The notes below the pieces were generated by a model that was not told the DNA's origin, searched no databases, and saw only the letters and a list, made by a program, of their open reading frames with translations. Source: Lachnospiraceae bacterium (GTDB taxonomy: Bacteria > Bacillota > Clostridia > Lachnospirales > Lachnospiraceae). From it: 64,000 nucleotides of DNA. Both the position numbers and the translations under genes were made by a program. The DNA lies in assembly GCA_910573755.1 (NCBI GenBank), contig CAJTBO010000014.1, positions 38,501 to 102,500 on the forward strand. Direction: 5' to 3'. Each line of letters begins with the position of its first letter. Within the stretch, counting starts at the first letter, position 1. This document shows, in pieces, positions 54,158 through 62,729 of the stretch.

Positions 54158-55735
54158 ATGTCATATACAGCGCTCTACCGCAAATTCCGCCCCTTAAGCT
54201 TTGAGGATGTAAAGGGGCAGGAACATATTGTTACAACGCTGAAAAATCAGATCAGGGCAGAGAGGATCGGGCACGCCTATCTCTTTACGGGAACAAGGGG
54301 AACCGGTAAAACAACAATCGCAAAGATTCTGGCAAGGGCGGTAAACTGCGAAAATCCCGTGGACGGCAGTCCCTGTGGGGAATGTGCTGCCTGTAAAAAT
54401 ATCCTTGCGGGAACCGGTATGAATGTGATCGAGATGGATGCGGCTTCCAACAACGGCGTGGATGATGTACGGGAGATCGTGGAAGATATTTCTTATTCTC
54501 CGGCTGAAGGAAAATATAAAGTTTATATTATAGATGAAGTGCATATGCTTTCCACGGCGGCATTCAACGCGCTTCTTAAGACGCTGGAAGAGCCGCCTTC
54601 CTATGTGATCTTTATTCTGGCTACAACGGAGGTTCATAAGATACCGATCACCATACTGTCCCGCTGTCAGCGCTATGATTTTAAAAGAATTTCCATTGAG
54701 ACCATTTCGGACAGGCTCAGGGAACTTATGGAAAAGGAAGAAGTGCAGGTACAGGAGAGAGCGCTCCGCTATATCGCCAAGACTGCTGACGGCTCCATGC
54801 GTGATGCCCTGAGCCTTCTGGAGCGGTGTATTGCGTTTCACTACGGGCAGGAACTGACCTATGATAAAGCGCTTGAAGTGCTGGGGGCGGTAGACACCGA
54901 TGTTTTCAGCAAACTGCTCCGCAGGGTTCTGGAACAGGATGTGGCAGGCTGTATCGCCCTGTTGGAGGAAGTGATCATGCAGGGGCGGGAACTTGTGCAG
55001 TTTGTGGCGGATTTTACCTGGTATCTGCGTAACCTTCTTCTGTTGGGGGCCTCGGATGCGGGAGATATGGAGGATGTGATAGACGTCTCTTCAGACCATC
55101 TGATAAGGCTGAAGGAAGAAGCGCAGATGGCGGATATGGAGACGATCATGCGTTATATCCGGGTGCTCTCCGAGCTTTCCGGACAGCTTCGTTTTTCGGT
55201 GCAGAAAAGGATCATGATCGAAATGACACTGGTCAAACTCTGCCGTCCGCAGATGGAAACAGATACGGAATCACTGACGGACAGGATCAGAACGCTGGAG
55301 CGTAAAGTGGAAAAAGGAATTCCGGCGCAGGGCATACAGGCTCCGGCAGCCGGCAGCACGGCACAGGATGGCACAACGAAAAACGACACAACTGTCAGAA
55401 AGGCGGCTCTTCCGGCTGCCATCCCGGAGGACATCAGACAGGTTGTGGAAAGATGGGGAGCCCTTATAAACAATATCGAACAGCCGATGAAAACCTATCT
55501 GCGCAGTGCCCGCCTGAGTATGGACAATGAAAACCGGCTGTTGCTGGTCGTTTCCGACGGCACACATTATGACTGGCTTTCCACACAGGAGCATAAAACA
55601 GAGGTGGAGGAAAATATTTCCGGCATGATCGGAAAACAGATAGAGGTGCGGTTCGAACTGGCGGCGGATGAGAGGGAGATGGATGTAAACTATCCCGACC
55701 TGGGAGTGATCCATATGGAAATAGAGGAAGAATAA
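54158..55735 (+). CDS. dnaX: DNA polymerase III subunit gamma/tau
   Basis: The product is 525 residues from MSYTALYRKFRPLSFEDVKG (ribosome site GGAGAATAGATCA). The AAA+ features are Walker A YLFTGTRGTGKTTIAKILAR, zinc ligands in CENPVDGSPCGECAACKNIL, Walker B KVYIIDEVHMLS and the arginine-finger region ITILSRCQRYDFKRI. Domain III and a shorter tau-like tail follow a glycine/alanine-rich linker. It is the clamp-loader core. It is grouped with ybaB and recR as in most Firmicutes. Confidence 0.97.
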   Translation: MSYTALYRKFRPLSFEDVKGQEHIVTTLKNQIRAERIGHAYLFTGTRGTGKTTIAKILARAVNCENPVDGSPCGECAACKNILAGTGMNVIEMDAASNNGVDDVREIVEDISYSPAEGKYKVYIIDEVHMLSTAAFNALLKTLEEPPSYVIFILATTEVHKIPITILSRCQRYDFKRISIETISDRLRELMEKEEVQVQERALRYIAKTADGSMRDALSLLERCIAFHYGQELTYDKALEVLGAVDTDVFSKLLRRVLEQDVAGCIALLEEVIMQGRELVQFVADFTWYLRNLLLLGASDAGDMEDVIDVSSDHLIRLKEEAQMADMETIMRYIRVLSELSGQLRFSVQKRIMIEMTLVKLCRPQMETDTESLTDRIRTLERKVEKGIPAQGIQAPAAGSTAQDGTTKNDTTVRKAALPAAIPEDIRQVVERWGALINNIEQPMKTYLRSARLSMDNENRLLLVVSDGTHYDWLSTQEHKTEVEENISGMIGKQIEVRFELAADEREMDVNYPDLGVIHMEIEEE

Positions 55736-55936
55736 GAAGTCAGGGTATTTTCCAAAGAGGGAAGATCATTTGTAACAGTATGGAAGTCGGAATCCGCGTT
55801 TATCAGAAAATTGTTGAACGGGCAGCATCCGTTGTAATGCGATTTCACTGTTCCGGCGAGGATTTATGGTTTACGAAACCCGGATTTTGATGTAGAATCA
55901 TCATATAAGATTTCTGAAAGCGCAGGAGGAGCAAAT

Positions 55937-56278
55937 ATGGCGAAGAGAGGCGGTTTTCCGGGCGGGATGATGGGTATGCCCGGAAATATGAATAACCTGA
56001 TGAAGCAGGCGCAGAGGATGCAGCGTCAGTTGGAGGAGAACCAGAAAGAACTGGAGACAAAGGAATTTACGGCGAAAGCAGGCGGCGGTGCCGTGGAAGT
56101 GACGGTTACCGGTAAGAAGGAAATTACAAAGATAAAACTTTCGGAGGAAGCGGTAGATCCGGAAGATATCGAGACACTGGAAGACATGATCATGGCGGCG
56201 GCAAATGAGGCGCTGAAACAGGCGGATGCGGCGAACAGTGAACTGATGGGCAAGATGACAGGAGGCCTGTCTTTCTGA
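55937..56278 (+). CDS. ybaB: YbaB/EbfC nucleoid-associated protein
   Basis: The product is 113 residues. A glycine/methionine-rich N-terminus (GGFPGGMMGMPGNMNNLMKQ) precedes the YbaB fold: AQRMQRQLEENQKELETKEF and VEVTVTGKKEITKIKLSEEA. It is a small DNA-binding dimer. The 200 bp before it (55736-55936) hold no recognisable gene. Its stop overlaps the recR start. Confidence 0.95.
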   Translation: MAKRGGFPGGMMGMPGNMNNLMKQAQRMQRQLEENQKELETKEFTAKAGGGAVEVTVTGKKEITKIKLSEEAVDPEDIETLEDMIMAAANEALKQADAANSELMGKMTGGLSF

Positions 56279-56874
56279 TGGAACTGTACAGCGGCCATAT
56301 TAATAAACTGATCGAGGAACTGGCATCGCTTCCCGGGATCGGAGAAAAATCGGCGCAGCGGCTGGCATTTTATATTATCAATATGCCGAAGGACAGGGTC
56401 TGCCGGCTCTCCCGGATACTTGTGGAGGCGAGGGATAATGTCCGTTACTGCAAGGAATGCTATACGCTGACGGACCGGGAGAGCTGTCCGGTCTGTGAAA
56501 ATCCGCACAGAAACCACCGGCTTATTATGGTAGTGGAAAATCCAAGAGATCTGGCGGCATATGAAAAGACCGGAAAATATGACGGCGTCTACCATGTACT
56601 CCACGGCTGTATTTCCCCGATGCTGGGCATCGGGCCGGGGGATATCAGGCTGAAGGAACTGATGGTGCGGCTGGAGGGCGATATTGAGGAAGTGATCATT
56701 GCCACGAATTCTTCTCTGGAGGGAGAAACCACCGCGATGTATATCAGCAAACTGGTAAAACCTACAGGGATCAAAGTGACGAGGATCGCCAGCGGCGTGC
56801 CGGTGGGCGGCGATCTGGAAAATATCGACGAAGTAACGCTGCTGCGCGCCTTGGAGGGCAGGGTGGAGCTGTAA
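56278..56874 (+). CDS. recR: Recombination protein RecR
   Basis: The product is 198 residues. The helix-hairpin-helix is LIEELASLPGIGEKSAQRLA, the zinc finger is YCKECYTLTDRESCPVC, and the Toprim domain is RLIMVVENPRDLAAYEKTGK YDGVYHVLHG. It acts with RecF/RecO in gap repair. It is coupled to ybaB by an overlapping TGATG. Confidence 0.97.
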   Translation: MELYSGHINKLIEELASLPGIGEKSAQRLAFYIINMPKDRVCRLSRILVEARDNVRYCKECYTLTDRESCPVCENPHRNHRLIMVVENPRDLAAYEKTGKYDGVYHVLHGCISPMLGIGPGDIRLKELMVRLEGDIEEVIIATNSSLEGETTAMYISKLVKPTGIKVTRIASGVPVGGDLENIDEVTLLRALEGRVEL

Positions 56875-56909
56875 CCGTAACCGGCGCAGCGGAATAACAG
56901 GAGAATAAA

Positions 56910-57959
56910 ATGAGCCTTACAAAAAAAGTATTCGGAACAGATAAAAAGAGCGGCAGGGCGGTATATGAGTACCGCATTGAAAACAAGAACGGCATGTGTG
57001 CGAAAATCCTGAATTACGGCGGGATCATCCGTGAACTGTGGGTGCCGGATCATGACGGGAAAACAGCGGATGTGGTATTGGGACATGACAATCTGGAACC
57101 TTATTTTGAAAATCCGGGATTTCTGGGTGCTGCCGTGGGACCAAACGCAAACCGTATCGGCGGCGCAAAGTTTACGATCGACGGCGTGGAATATCAGATT
57201 CCGGTGAACGAAAATGAAAATAATCTGCACAGTGACAAGGAAAACGGATATCATGTAAGGGTGTTCAACGTGGAGGAGGGAGAAAACAGCGTAAAATTGT
57301 CTTTGCAGGATGAGGACGGTGCGATGGGTTTTCCGGGAAATAAAAAGCTGGAAATGACCTATACATTGACAGAGGAAAACGAATTGAGGATCGATTATCA
57401 TTTTACCAGTGATAAGAGGACGATCCTGAATCCCACAAACCACAGCTATTTCAATTTAAGGGGACAGGACGGCGGCAGTATAGAGGATCATGTACTCTGG
57501 CTGAAGGCTTCCGGCTATACGCCTACGGCAGCGGGCTCGATTCCTACCGGGGAGATTGCTCCCGTGAAAGGAACGCCTATGGATTTCACCACGGCAAAAA
57601 TGATCGGTGAAGAGATAGGTGCAGAGTTTGAGCAGCTTCAGATCGGCGGCGGTTATGACCATAACTGGGTGCTGGACGATGTGGACGGACAGCTGCGGCT
57701 TGTGGCAACGGTCACGGCGCCGGGGACGAGCCGCGCGATGAAAGTATATACAACCCTGCCGGGCATTCAGTTCTATGCCGGAAACTTTATCGGGGAACAG
57801 GACGGCAAATCAGGCGTAAAATACCATAACAGATGCGGGCTGGCTCTGGAGACACAGTTCTTCCCGGATTCCATCCATAAGGATAATTTTCCGGATGCGG
57901 TATTCGGACCGGACAGACAGTATACATCCAGTACGGTCTACAGGTTTTGCAATGCCTGA
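56910..57959 (+). CDS. galM: Aldose 1-epimerase (galactose mutarotase)
   Basis: The product is 349 residues. Catalytic motifs include GPNANRIGGAKFTIDGVEYQ, the histidine in NPTNHSYFNLRG, GGGYDHNWVLDDVDGQLRLV, and the glutamate in CGLALETQFFPDSIHKDNFP. It interconverts alpha and beta anomers of galactose or glucose. It is followed by a terminator. Confidence 0.95.
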   Translation: MSLTKKVFGTDKKSGRAVYEYRIENKNGMCAKILNYGGIIRELWVPDHDGKTADVVLGHDNLEPYFENPGFLGAAVGPNANRIGGAKFTIDGVEYQIPVNENENNLHSDKENGYHVRVFNVEEGENSVKLSLQDEDGAMGFPGNKKLEMTYTLTEENELRIDYHFTSDKRTILNPTNHSYFNLRGQDGGSIEDHVLWLKASGYTPTAAGSIPTGEIAPVKGTPMDFTTAKMIGEEIGAEFEQLQIGGGYDHNWVLDDVDGQLRLVATVTAPGTSRAMKVYTTLPGIQFYAGNFIGEQDGKSGVKYHNRCGLALETQFFPDSIHKDNFPDAVFGPDRQYTSSTVYRFCNA

Positions 57960-58010
57960 ACAAACACAGATGAACTTGTTATAAGACGGAAAATAAAAAT
58001 ATTACAATAT

Positions 58011-58057
58011 GGCTGTCGCTTTAGCGAGTGAAAGATCGCGGGCGGCAGCTTTTATTT
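58011..58057 (+). terminator. Terminator after galM
   Basis: The stem GCTGTCGC / GCGGCAGC (one G-U pair) is followed by TTTTATTT. Confidence 0.8.
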
Positions 58058-58160
58058 CCATACTTTTTAAAGTGGAAATATCAGGCGGAACAGGAGGGGG
58101 GAATCGGTATGACAGTCTGTTTTGCGCGATGCAAAAGGGGGCCGGCTTATCAGAAAAAAT

Positions 58161-58189
58161 TTGAATAAGATATGGCGATGTGCTATGAT
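58161..58189 (+). promoter_or_regulatory. Promoter of the DUF5711-cvpA operon
   Basis: TTGAAT (58161-58166), a 17 bp spacer and TATGAT (58184-58189) lie about 65 bp before the first gene. Confidence 0.75.
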
Positions 58190-58253
58190 TAGAAAAGTTA
58201 TCAGCCCGGGTAATTTTCCCCTGCCATGGCTGTAGACGGGAAAAGGTGGGACT

Positions 58254-59432
58254 ATGTTCAAAAAAAAGGAAAAGGCGGAAGGCCCGAAAAGAGAACACTA
58301 TTCGGACAGGATCGTCAAGCATCGGCTCCGCAGGCTGTATCAGGGAGCGCTGGTCATAGCGGCCGTGGCGGCTGCGGCTGCGGCAGTCTGGATTACCCAG
58401 AAAAACAGAGTTTATACGGAATATATAACAACAGCGAGTTATGAGAGAAGCGTATCTTCCAATGCAAAAACAATCGCTCTCGGCGATTATATCCTGACCT
58501 ACAGCAACGACGGTGCAAGCTGCTTTGACGCAAAAGGAAAAGCGGTCTGGAATGAAACCTATGAGATGCAGGATCCGATCGTGGCGGTCTGTAATACAAC
58601 GATAGCGTTCGGAGATTATAACGGAAGAAATATCTATGTGATGAACAGTCAGGGCATTCTCGGTGAAATAGCGACCAATATGCCGATCCGGGCGCTTTCG
58701 GTGGCGGAAAACGGTGTGGTTGCGGCGGTGCTGGATGATTCGGATATTACATGGATTTATTTTTATAACAGCAAAGGAGAAGTGGCGATCCGTTTTAAGA
58801 CGACCATGAGCCAGTTTGGTTATCCGGTCGATATATCCCTTTCGCCAAACAGTAATCTAGCTATGGTATCTTATATCGCTGAGGAGGAGGGGGCAGTGAG
58901 ATCCAGCGTCGCCTTCTATAATTTCGGGGAAGTCGGGCAAAACGAGGTGGATAATTATATGAGTGGTTATAACTATCCGTCGGTTGTTCCCTATGTGAGT
59001 TTTATGACTTCGGAACTGGCATTTGCGGTGGCGGATGACAGGCTGGCGTTTTATGAAGGGGCGCAAAAGCCCGTAAGTAAATCGGAAGTGATGCTGGAGG
59101 GGGAGGTGCGTTCGGTCTACCACAATGAAACATATGTGGCGCTGGTGTCATATGATACAACAGGCGGCAGTAAGTATGTGATAAATGTCTATGACAGCAC
59201 CGGAAAAAACTGCCTCAGTCAGGGATTTGATACGGAGTACCGGAATGTGGTTTTGAAAGGGGAGAATATTTATATTTACGGGGAGGCGGAATGCTGTATC
59301 TATAATCTTTCCGGCGTGGAGAAATTCAACGGGACAATGGATACGAGTATCAGCCTTTTACTGCCGGGGGATTCTGTCAGGAAATTTACGCTGGTGGGAC
59401 AGGATTCCATCGATGAGATAGAACTGAATTAA
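58254..59432 (+). CDS. DUF5711 membrane-anchored protein
   Basis: The product is 392 residues. A basic N-terminus (FKKKEKAEGPKREHYSDRIV) precedes a membrane helix at about 32-50. The rest is extracytoplasmic and beta-rich, with motifs such as IALGDYILTYSNDGASCFDA and ITWIYFYNSKGEVAIRFKTT that suggest a beta-propeller. Function is unknown. It is upstream of cvpA and of a two-component system, with short gaps. Confidence 0.8.
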   Translation: MFKKKEKAEGPKREHYSDRIVKHRLRRLYQGALVIAAVAAAAAAVWITQKNRVYTEYITTASYERSVSSNAKTIALGDYILTYSNDGASCFDAKGKAVWNETYEMQDPIVAVCNTTIAFGDYNGRNIYVMNSQGILGEIATNMPIRALSVAENGVVAAVLDDSDITWIYFYNSKGEVAIRFKTTMSQFGYPVDISLSPNSNLAMVSYIAEEEGAVRSSVAFYNFGEVGQNEVDNYMSGYNYPSVVPYVSFMTSELAFAVADDRLAFYEGAQKPVSKSEVMLEGEVRSVYHNETYVALVSYDTTGGSKYVINVYDSTGKNCLSQGFDTEYRNVVLKGENIYIYGEAECCIYNLSGVEKFNGTMDTSISLLLPGDSVRKFTLVGQDSIDEIELN

Positions 59433-59452
59433 AGAAGGAAGAATTGATAAAA

Positions 59453-59941
59453 ATGTATATTGTTTTAGGAATTGTGATATTGATCTACATATGGCGGATA
59501 TTCAACGGCTCACGCAACGGATTGATCGATGAGGTGGGAGCGCTGGCGGATATTGTCATCGTTTCTGCCATGGTGGTGGCAGGGATCATTGTAATAGAGT
59601 CTGTGCTGGGAAAGAACCTGATCGGATTTCTGGTGGCGGGAATTATCTTTCTGGTCATTCTGATCGCAAGAAAGCTGATCAGGGTGGTATTTTGCTCGCT
59701 GGGGCTGATCGCCAAACTGCCGCTTTTAAACTGGCTGAATAAGTTTTTGGGAACGCTGGCTGGCGTAATTGAAGCGACGGTAGTAGTCTGGGTAGGCTTT
59801 GCGGTGATATCCTGCCTGAATATCCCGATAAACGGGGAACCGTTAGTCACTCTGATCACGGCAAACAGGTTTCTGGACTTTTTGTACCGGCATAATCTGT
59901 TATACAATTTTATTCAGCGGATCATAGGTATATTTTTATGA
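59453..59941 (+). CDS. CvpA family membrane protein
   Basis: The product is 162 residues from MYIVLGIVILIYIWRIFNGS. Four membrane helices include the CvpA hallmark NGLIDEVGALADIVIVSAMV and the following GKNLIGFLVAGIIFLVILIA. CvpA is linked to envelope stress and colicin V production in E. coli; its role here is unknown. It overlaps the response regulator start (ATGA). Confidence 0.85.
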   Translation: MYIVLGIVILIYIWRIFNGSRNGLIDEVGALADIVIVSAMVVAGIIVIESVLGKNLIGFLVAGIIFLVILIARKLIRVVFCSLGLIAKLPLLNWLNKFLGTLAGVIEATVVVWVGFAVISCLNIPINGEPLVTLITANRFLDFLYRHNLLYNFIQRIIGIFL

Positions 59942-60627
59942 GCAGGATCTTATTATTGGAGGATGATGCCGCTCTGGTGGACGGACTGCGGTATGCCCTC
60001 TCAAAAAACGGATACGAAATAGAAGTGGCAGGCAGTGTCAGGGAGGCGAAGGAGCGCCTGAAAGAAAAGTTCGACCTGCTTTTGCTGGATGTGGCGCTTC
60101 CCGACGGGACGGGCTATGAGATATGCAGGGAGGTACGCGGAAAGGACAGCCGGATACCGATCATTTTCCTGACGGCGGCGGACGATGAGATGAGCATTGT
60201 CAGAGGCCTTGACGGCGGCGGGGACGATTATGTGACAAAACCCTTCAGACTGGGGGAACTTTGCTCCAGAATCCACGCGCTTCTGCGCCGGGCGGGACTT
60301 TCCGGAGAGGAAAGAAACCAGCTGAGATCAGGAGAGATTACAATAGAACTTGAGAAAGGGCGGGTGCTGCGCAGCGGCGGCATATTGGAACTGACCGGAG
60401 CGGAATACCGTCTGCTTTGCCTGCTGATCAGAAATGAAGGAATTGTTGTGACCAGAAATATGATTCTGGAGGCGCTTTGGGATAACGGAGGTAATTTTGT
60501 GGATGACAACACGCTTTCCGTTTATATCAGGCGGCTTCGGGAAAAAGTAGAGAAAGATCCCTCCAGGCCGGAGCGCCTTGTGACAGTGAGAGGACTCGGA
60601 TATCGATGGAATGAGGTAAAAATGTAA
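59938..60627 (+). CDS. OmpR-family response regulator
   Basis: The product is 229 residues. The receiver domain has the phosphoacceptor aspartate in KFDLLLLDVALPDGTGYEIC and the conserved lysine in GGDDYVTKPFRLGEL. The C-terminal winged helix is LTGAEYRLLCLLIRNEGIVV ... LSVYIRRLREKVEKDPSRPE. It is paired with the next gene (overlapping TAATG). Confidence 0.95.
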   Translation: MSRILLLEDDAALVDGLRYALSKNGYEIEVAGSVREAKERLKEKFDLLLLDVALPDGTGYEICREVRGKDSRIPIIFLTAADDEMSIVRGLDGGGDDYVTKPFRLGELCSRIHALLRRAGLSGEERNQLRSGEITIELEKGRVLRSGGILELTGAEYRLLCLLIRNEGIVVTRNMILEALWDNGGNFVDDNTLSVYIRRLREKVEKDPSRPERLVTVRGLGYRWNEVKM

Positions 60628-61865
60628 TGTTTTGGAAAGAACGGTATACCAGAATTTTTTTGGCGGAGATGTTTTGCATTTTTGCGCTGGCAGCAGTAAC
60701 AGGGCTGCTGCTGACGGGGTACAGGGAGAACAGGATGCAGAATTTGTTGTTTTGGCATGATGCGGCGATCGCTTCTTCTTTGCTGGAACAGGGGATAGAG
60801 AAAGAGGCTGTGGCAACGGCGCTGCTGTCCGATAAGTCCCTGGTGCCGGGGGAGGCGCTTTTATACCAGATCGGCATGTCAGAAAACACGGATATCCGTT
60901 TTGTGCCGGGCGTTTATCAGTTTTGTGCTGCAGAAAGAACGAGAGTCTCTTTGTGCGGCGCATTGTTTTTTGTATTGATCTTTGCGAGTGTTTTCCGGTA
61001 TCTGAAAAAGAGGGACAACCTGTACCGGACGGCGATCGGAATAGTGGAAAATTACACAGAGAATGATTTTTCCGTAAAACTGCCGGAGCTTTACGAGGGT
61101 ACATTATATCAACTGTTTTCCCGGATCAATTTTATGGCTGCTATGTTAAAAACAAAACAGGAGGCGGAAAATAAAGTAAAGGAGTTTTTGAAAAATACGG
61201 TTTCCGATATTTCACATCAGTTAAAGACACCGCTGGCAGCCCTGTCCATGTATCAGGAGATCATGATGCAGGAAGCGGACCAAACCGATACGGTCATCGC
61301 CTTTGCGCAGAAATCAGAAACGGCACTGGCGAGAATGGAGGGGCTGATCAAAACGCTTTTGAAGATCACCAGGCTGGATGCAGGGAATGTTTCCTTTTCC
61401 AAAAAGCTGTTTGACGCATCGGAACTTGTTATGCAGGCCGTGGAAGAACTGGAATACAGGGCTGAAAAAGAGAAAAAGAAAATGATCCTTTCCGGGGAAA
61501 AAGGGGTCAGGGTGTGGTGTGATCTGGAATGGAGCAGGGAGGCTCTCGGGAATGTTGTAAAAAATGCGCTGGACCATACAGAGGAAGGAGATCTGATCAC
61601 TATAACATGGGAACAGACGCCCCTTATGACGCGTTTTACGGTAAAGGATAGCGGGGAAGGGATATCGGAGGAAGATATCCACCATATTTTCAAACGGTTT
61701 TACAGAAGCAAAAGCGGCGGAAACAGTCAGGGGATAGGGCTGGGACTTTCCCTTGCCGGATCCGTCATAGAAGAACAGGGAGGGACGATCAGCGTGCAGA
61801 GTGAAAAAGGAAACGGGACGGTATTTGTGCTTTCTTTTCCGGTGTGCTGGGAAAGGACTGTGTGA
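60627..61865 (+). CDS. Sensor histidine kinase
   Basis: The product is 412 residues. Two membrane helices flank a short extracellular loop of about 70 residues. The H-box is NTVSDISHQLKTPLAALSMY, the N-box is EALGNVVKNALDHTEEGD, and the G-boxes are VKDSGEGISEEDIHHIFKRF and SQGIGLGLSLAGSVIEEQGG. It probably phosphorylates the preceding regulator. The downstream ABC transporter is the likely output, as in antimicrobial-peptide-sensing modules. Confidence 0.94.
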   Translation: MFWKERYTRIFLAEMFCIFALAAVTGLLLTGYRENRMQNLLFWHDAAIASSLLEQGIEKEAVATALLSDKSLVPGEALLYQIGMSENTDIRFVPGVYQFCAAERTRVSLCGALFFVLIFASVFRYLKKRDNLYRTAIGIVENYTENDFSVKLPELYEGTLYQLFSRINFMAAMLKTKQEAENKVKEFLKNTVSDISHQLKTPLAALSMYQEIMMQEADQTDTVIAFAQKSETALARMEGLIKTLLKITRLDAGNVSFSKKLFDASELVMQAVEELEYRAEKEKKKMILSGEKGVRVWCDLEWSREALGNVVKNALDHTEEGDLITITWEQTPLMTRFTVKDSGEGISEEDIHHIFKRFYRSKSGGNSQGIGLGLSLAGSVIEEQGGTISVQSEKGNGTVFVLSFPVCWERTV

Positions 61866-61870
61866 ATATC

Positions 61871-61910
61871 AAAGCTTACAGAAATGTAAAAGCTTACAAT
61901 TATGTAAGCT
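61871..61910 (+). promoter_or_regulatory. Tandem operator before the ABC transporter
   Basis: Two dyads, CTTACA-GAA-ATGTAA and CTTACA-ATT-ATGTAAG, start 18 bp apart (61875 and 61893), right after the kinase stop. This is the expected position for binding of the response regulator that would control the ABC genes. Confidence 0.7.
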
Positions 61911-62033
61911 GAAATTCATCTGAAGGTAAGATGAGTTTTGTATCTTGTATAGAAGAGGGACGGACAGAGCCCTGATTTGAAATTCCGTGCAGGAGATGTT
62001 CATAGGACACCGCATGGAAGGGAAGGATGGTAT

Positions 62034-62729
62034 ATGGAAATTTTAAAGGTACAAAACTTATGTAAAACCTACGGCGCCGGAGAAAATGCCGTAAAGGCGC
62101 TGAGGGATGTCTCCTTTTCTATGGAAAAAGGAGAATTTGCGGCTGTGGTAGGGGCTTCCGGTTCCGGGAAAAGTACGCTCTTAAACTGCATTGGCGGATT
62201 GGATTCTCCGACCGGCGGCAGTATCTGGCTGAACGGCGAAAATTTTCTCCTGATGAAGGAACAGCAGCGAACGGTCTTTCGCAGAAGAAATATCGGCTTT
62301 GTGTTTCAGTCCTTTCAATTAATTCCCGAACTGAATGTAGAACAGAATATCATTTTTCCGCTGCTTCTGGACGGAAAGAAACCGGAAAAAGGGGCGGTGG
62401 ATGAGATATTGGATACACTGGGGCTTACAGAACGCAGAAAACATCTGCCGGGGCAGCTTTCAGGCGGTCAGCAGCAGAGGGCGGCTATCGGCAGGGCGCT
62501 GATCACGAAGCCGATCCTGATTCTGGCGGACGAACCCACAGGCAATCTGGACAGCGAAAACAGCCGGGATGTGATGGAACTTCTGGCGTCGGCATCGAGA
62601 AAATACAGCCAGACAATTTTGATGATCACGCATAATACCGCTCTGACCTCTTACGCAGAGCGGATATTCCATGTGACGGACGGACATCTGGCGGATCTGG
62701 GAGGAAAACGCAATGAAAAGTTATCTTAG
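62034..62729 (+). CDS. ABC transporter ATP-binding protein, MacB/BceA type
   Basis: The product is 231 residues from MEILKVQNLCKTYGAGENAV. Walker A is AAVVGASGSGKSTLLNCIGG, the Q-loop is RRRNIGFVFQSFQLIPELNV, the signature is LPGQLSGGQQQRAAIGRALI, and Walker B is PILILADEPTGNLDSENSRD. The longer open frame upstream lacks a ribosome site. It overlaps the permease start by 17 bp. Confidence 0.94.
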   Translation: MEILKVQNLCKTYGAGENAVKALRDVSFSMEKGEFAAVVGASGSGKSTLLNCIGGLDSPTGGSIWLNGENFLLMKEQQRTVFRRRNIGFVFQSFQLIPELNVEQNIIFPLLLDGKKPEKGAVDEILDTLGLTERRKHLPGQLSGGQQQRAAIGRALITKPILILADEPTGNLDSENSRDVMELLASASRKYSQTILMITHNTALTSYAERIFHVTDGHLADLGGKRNEKLS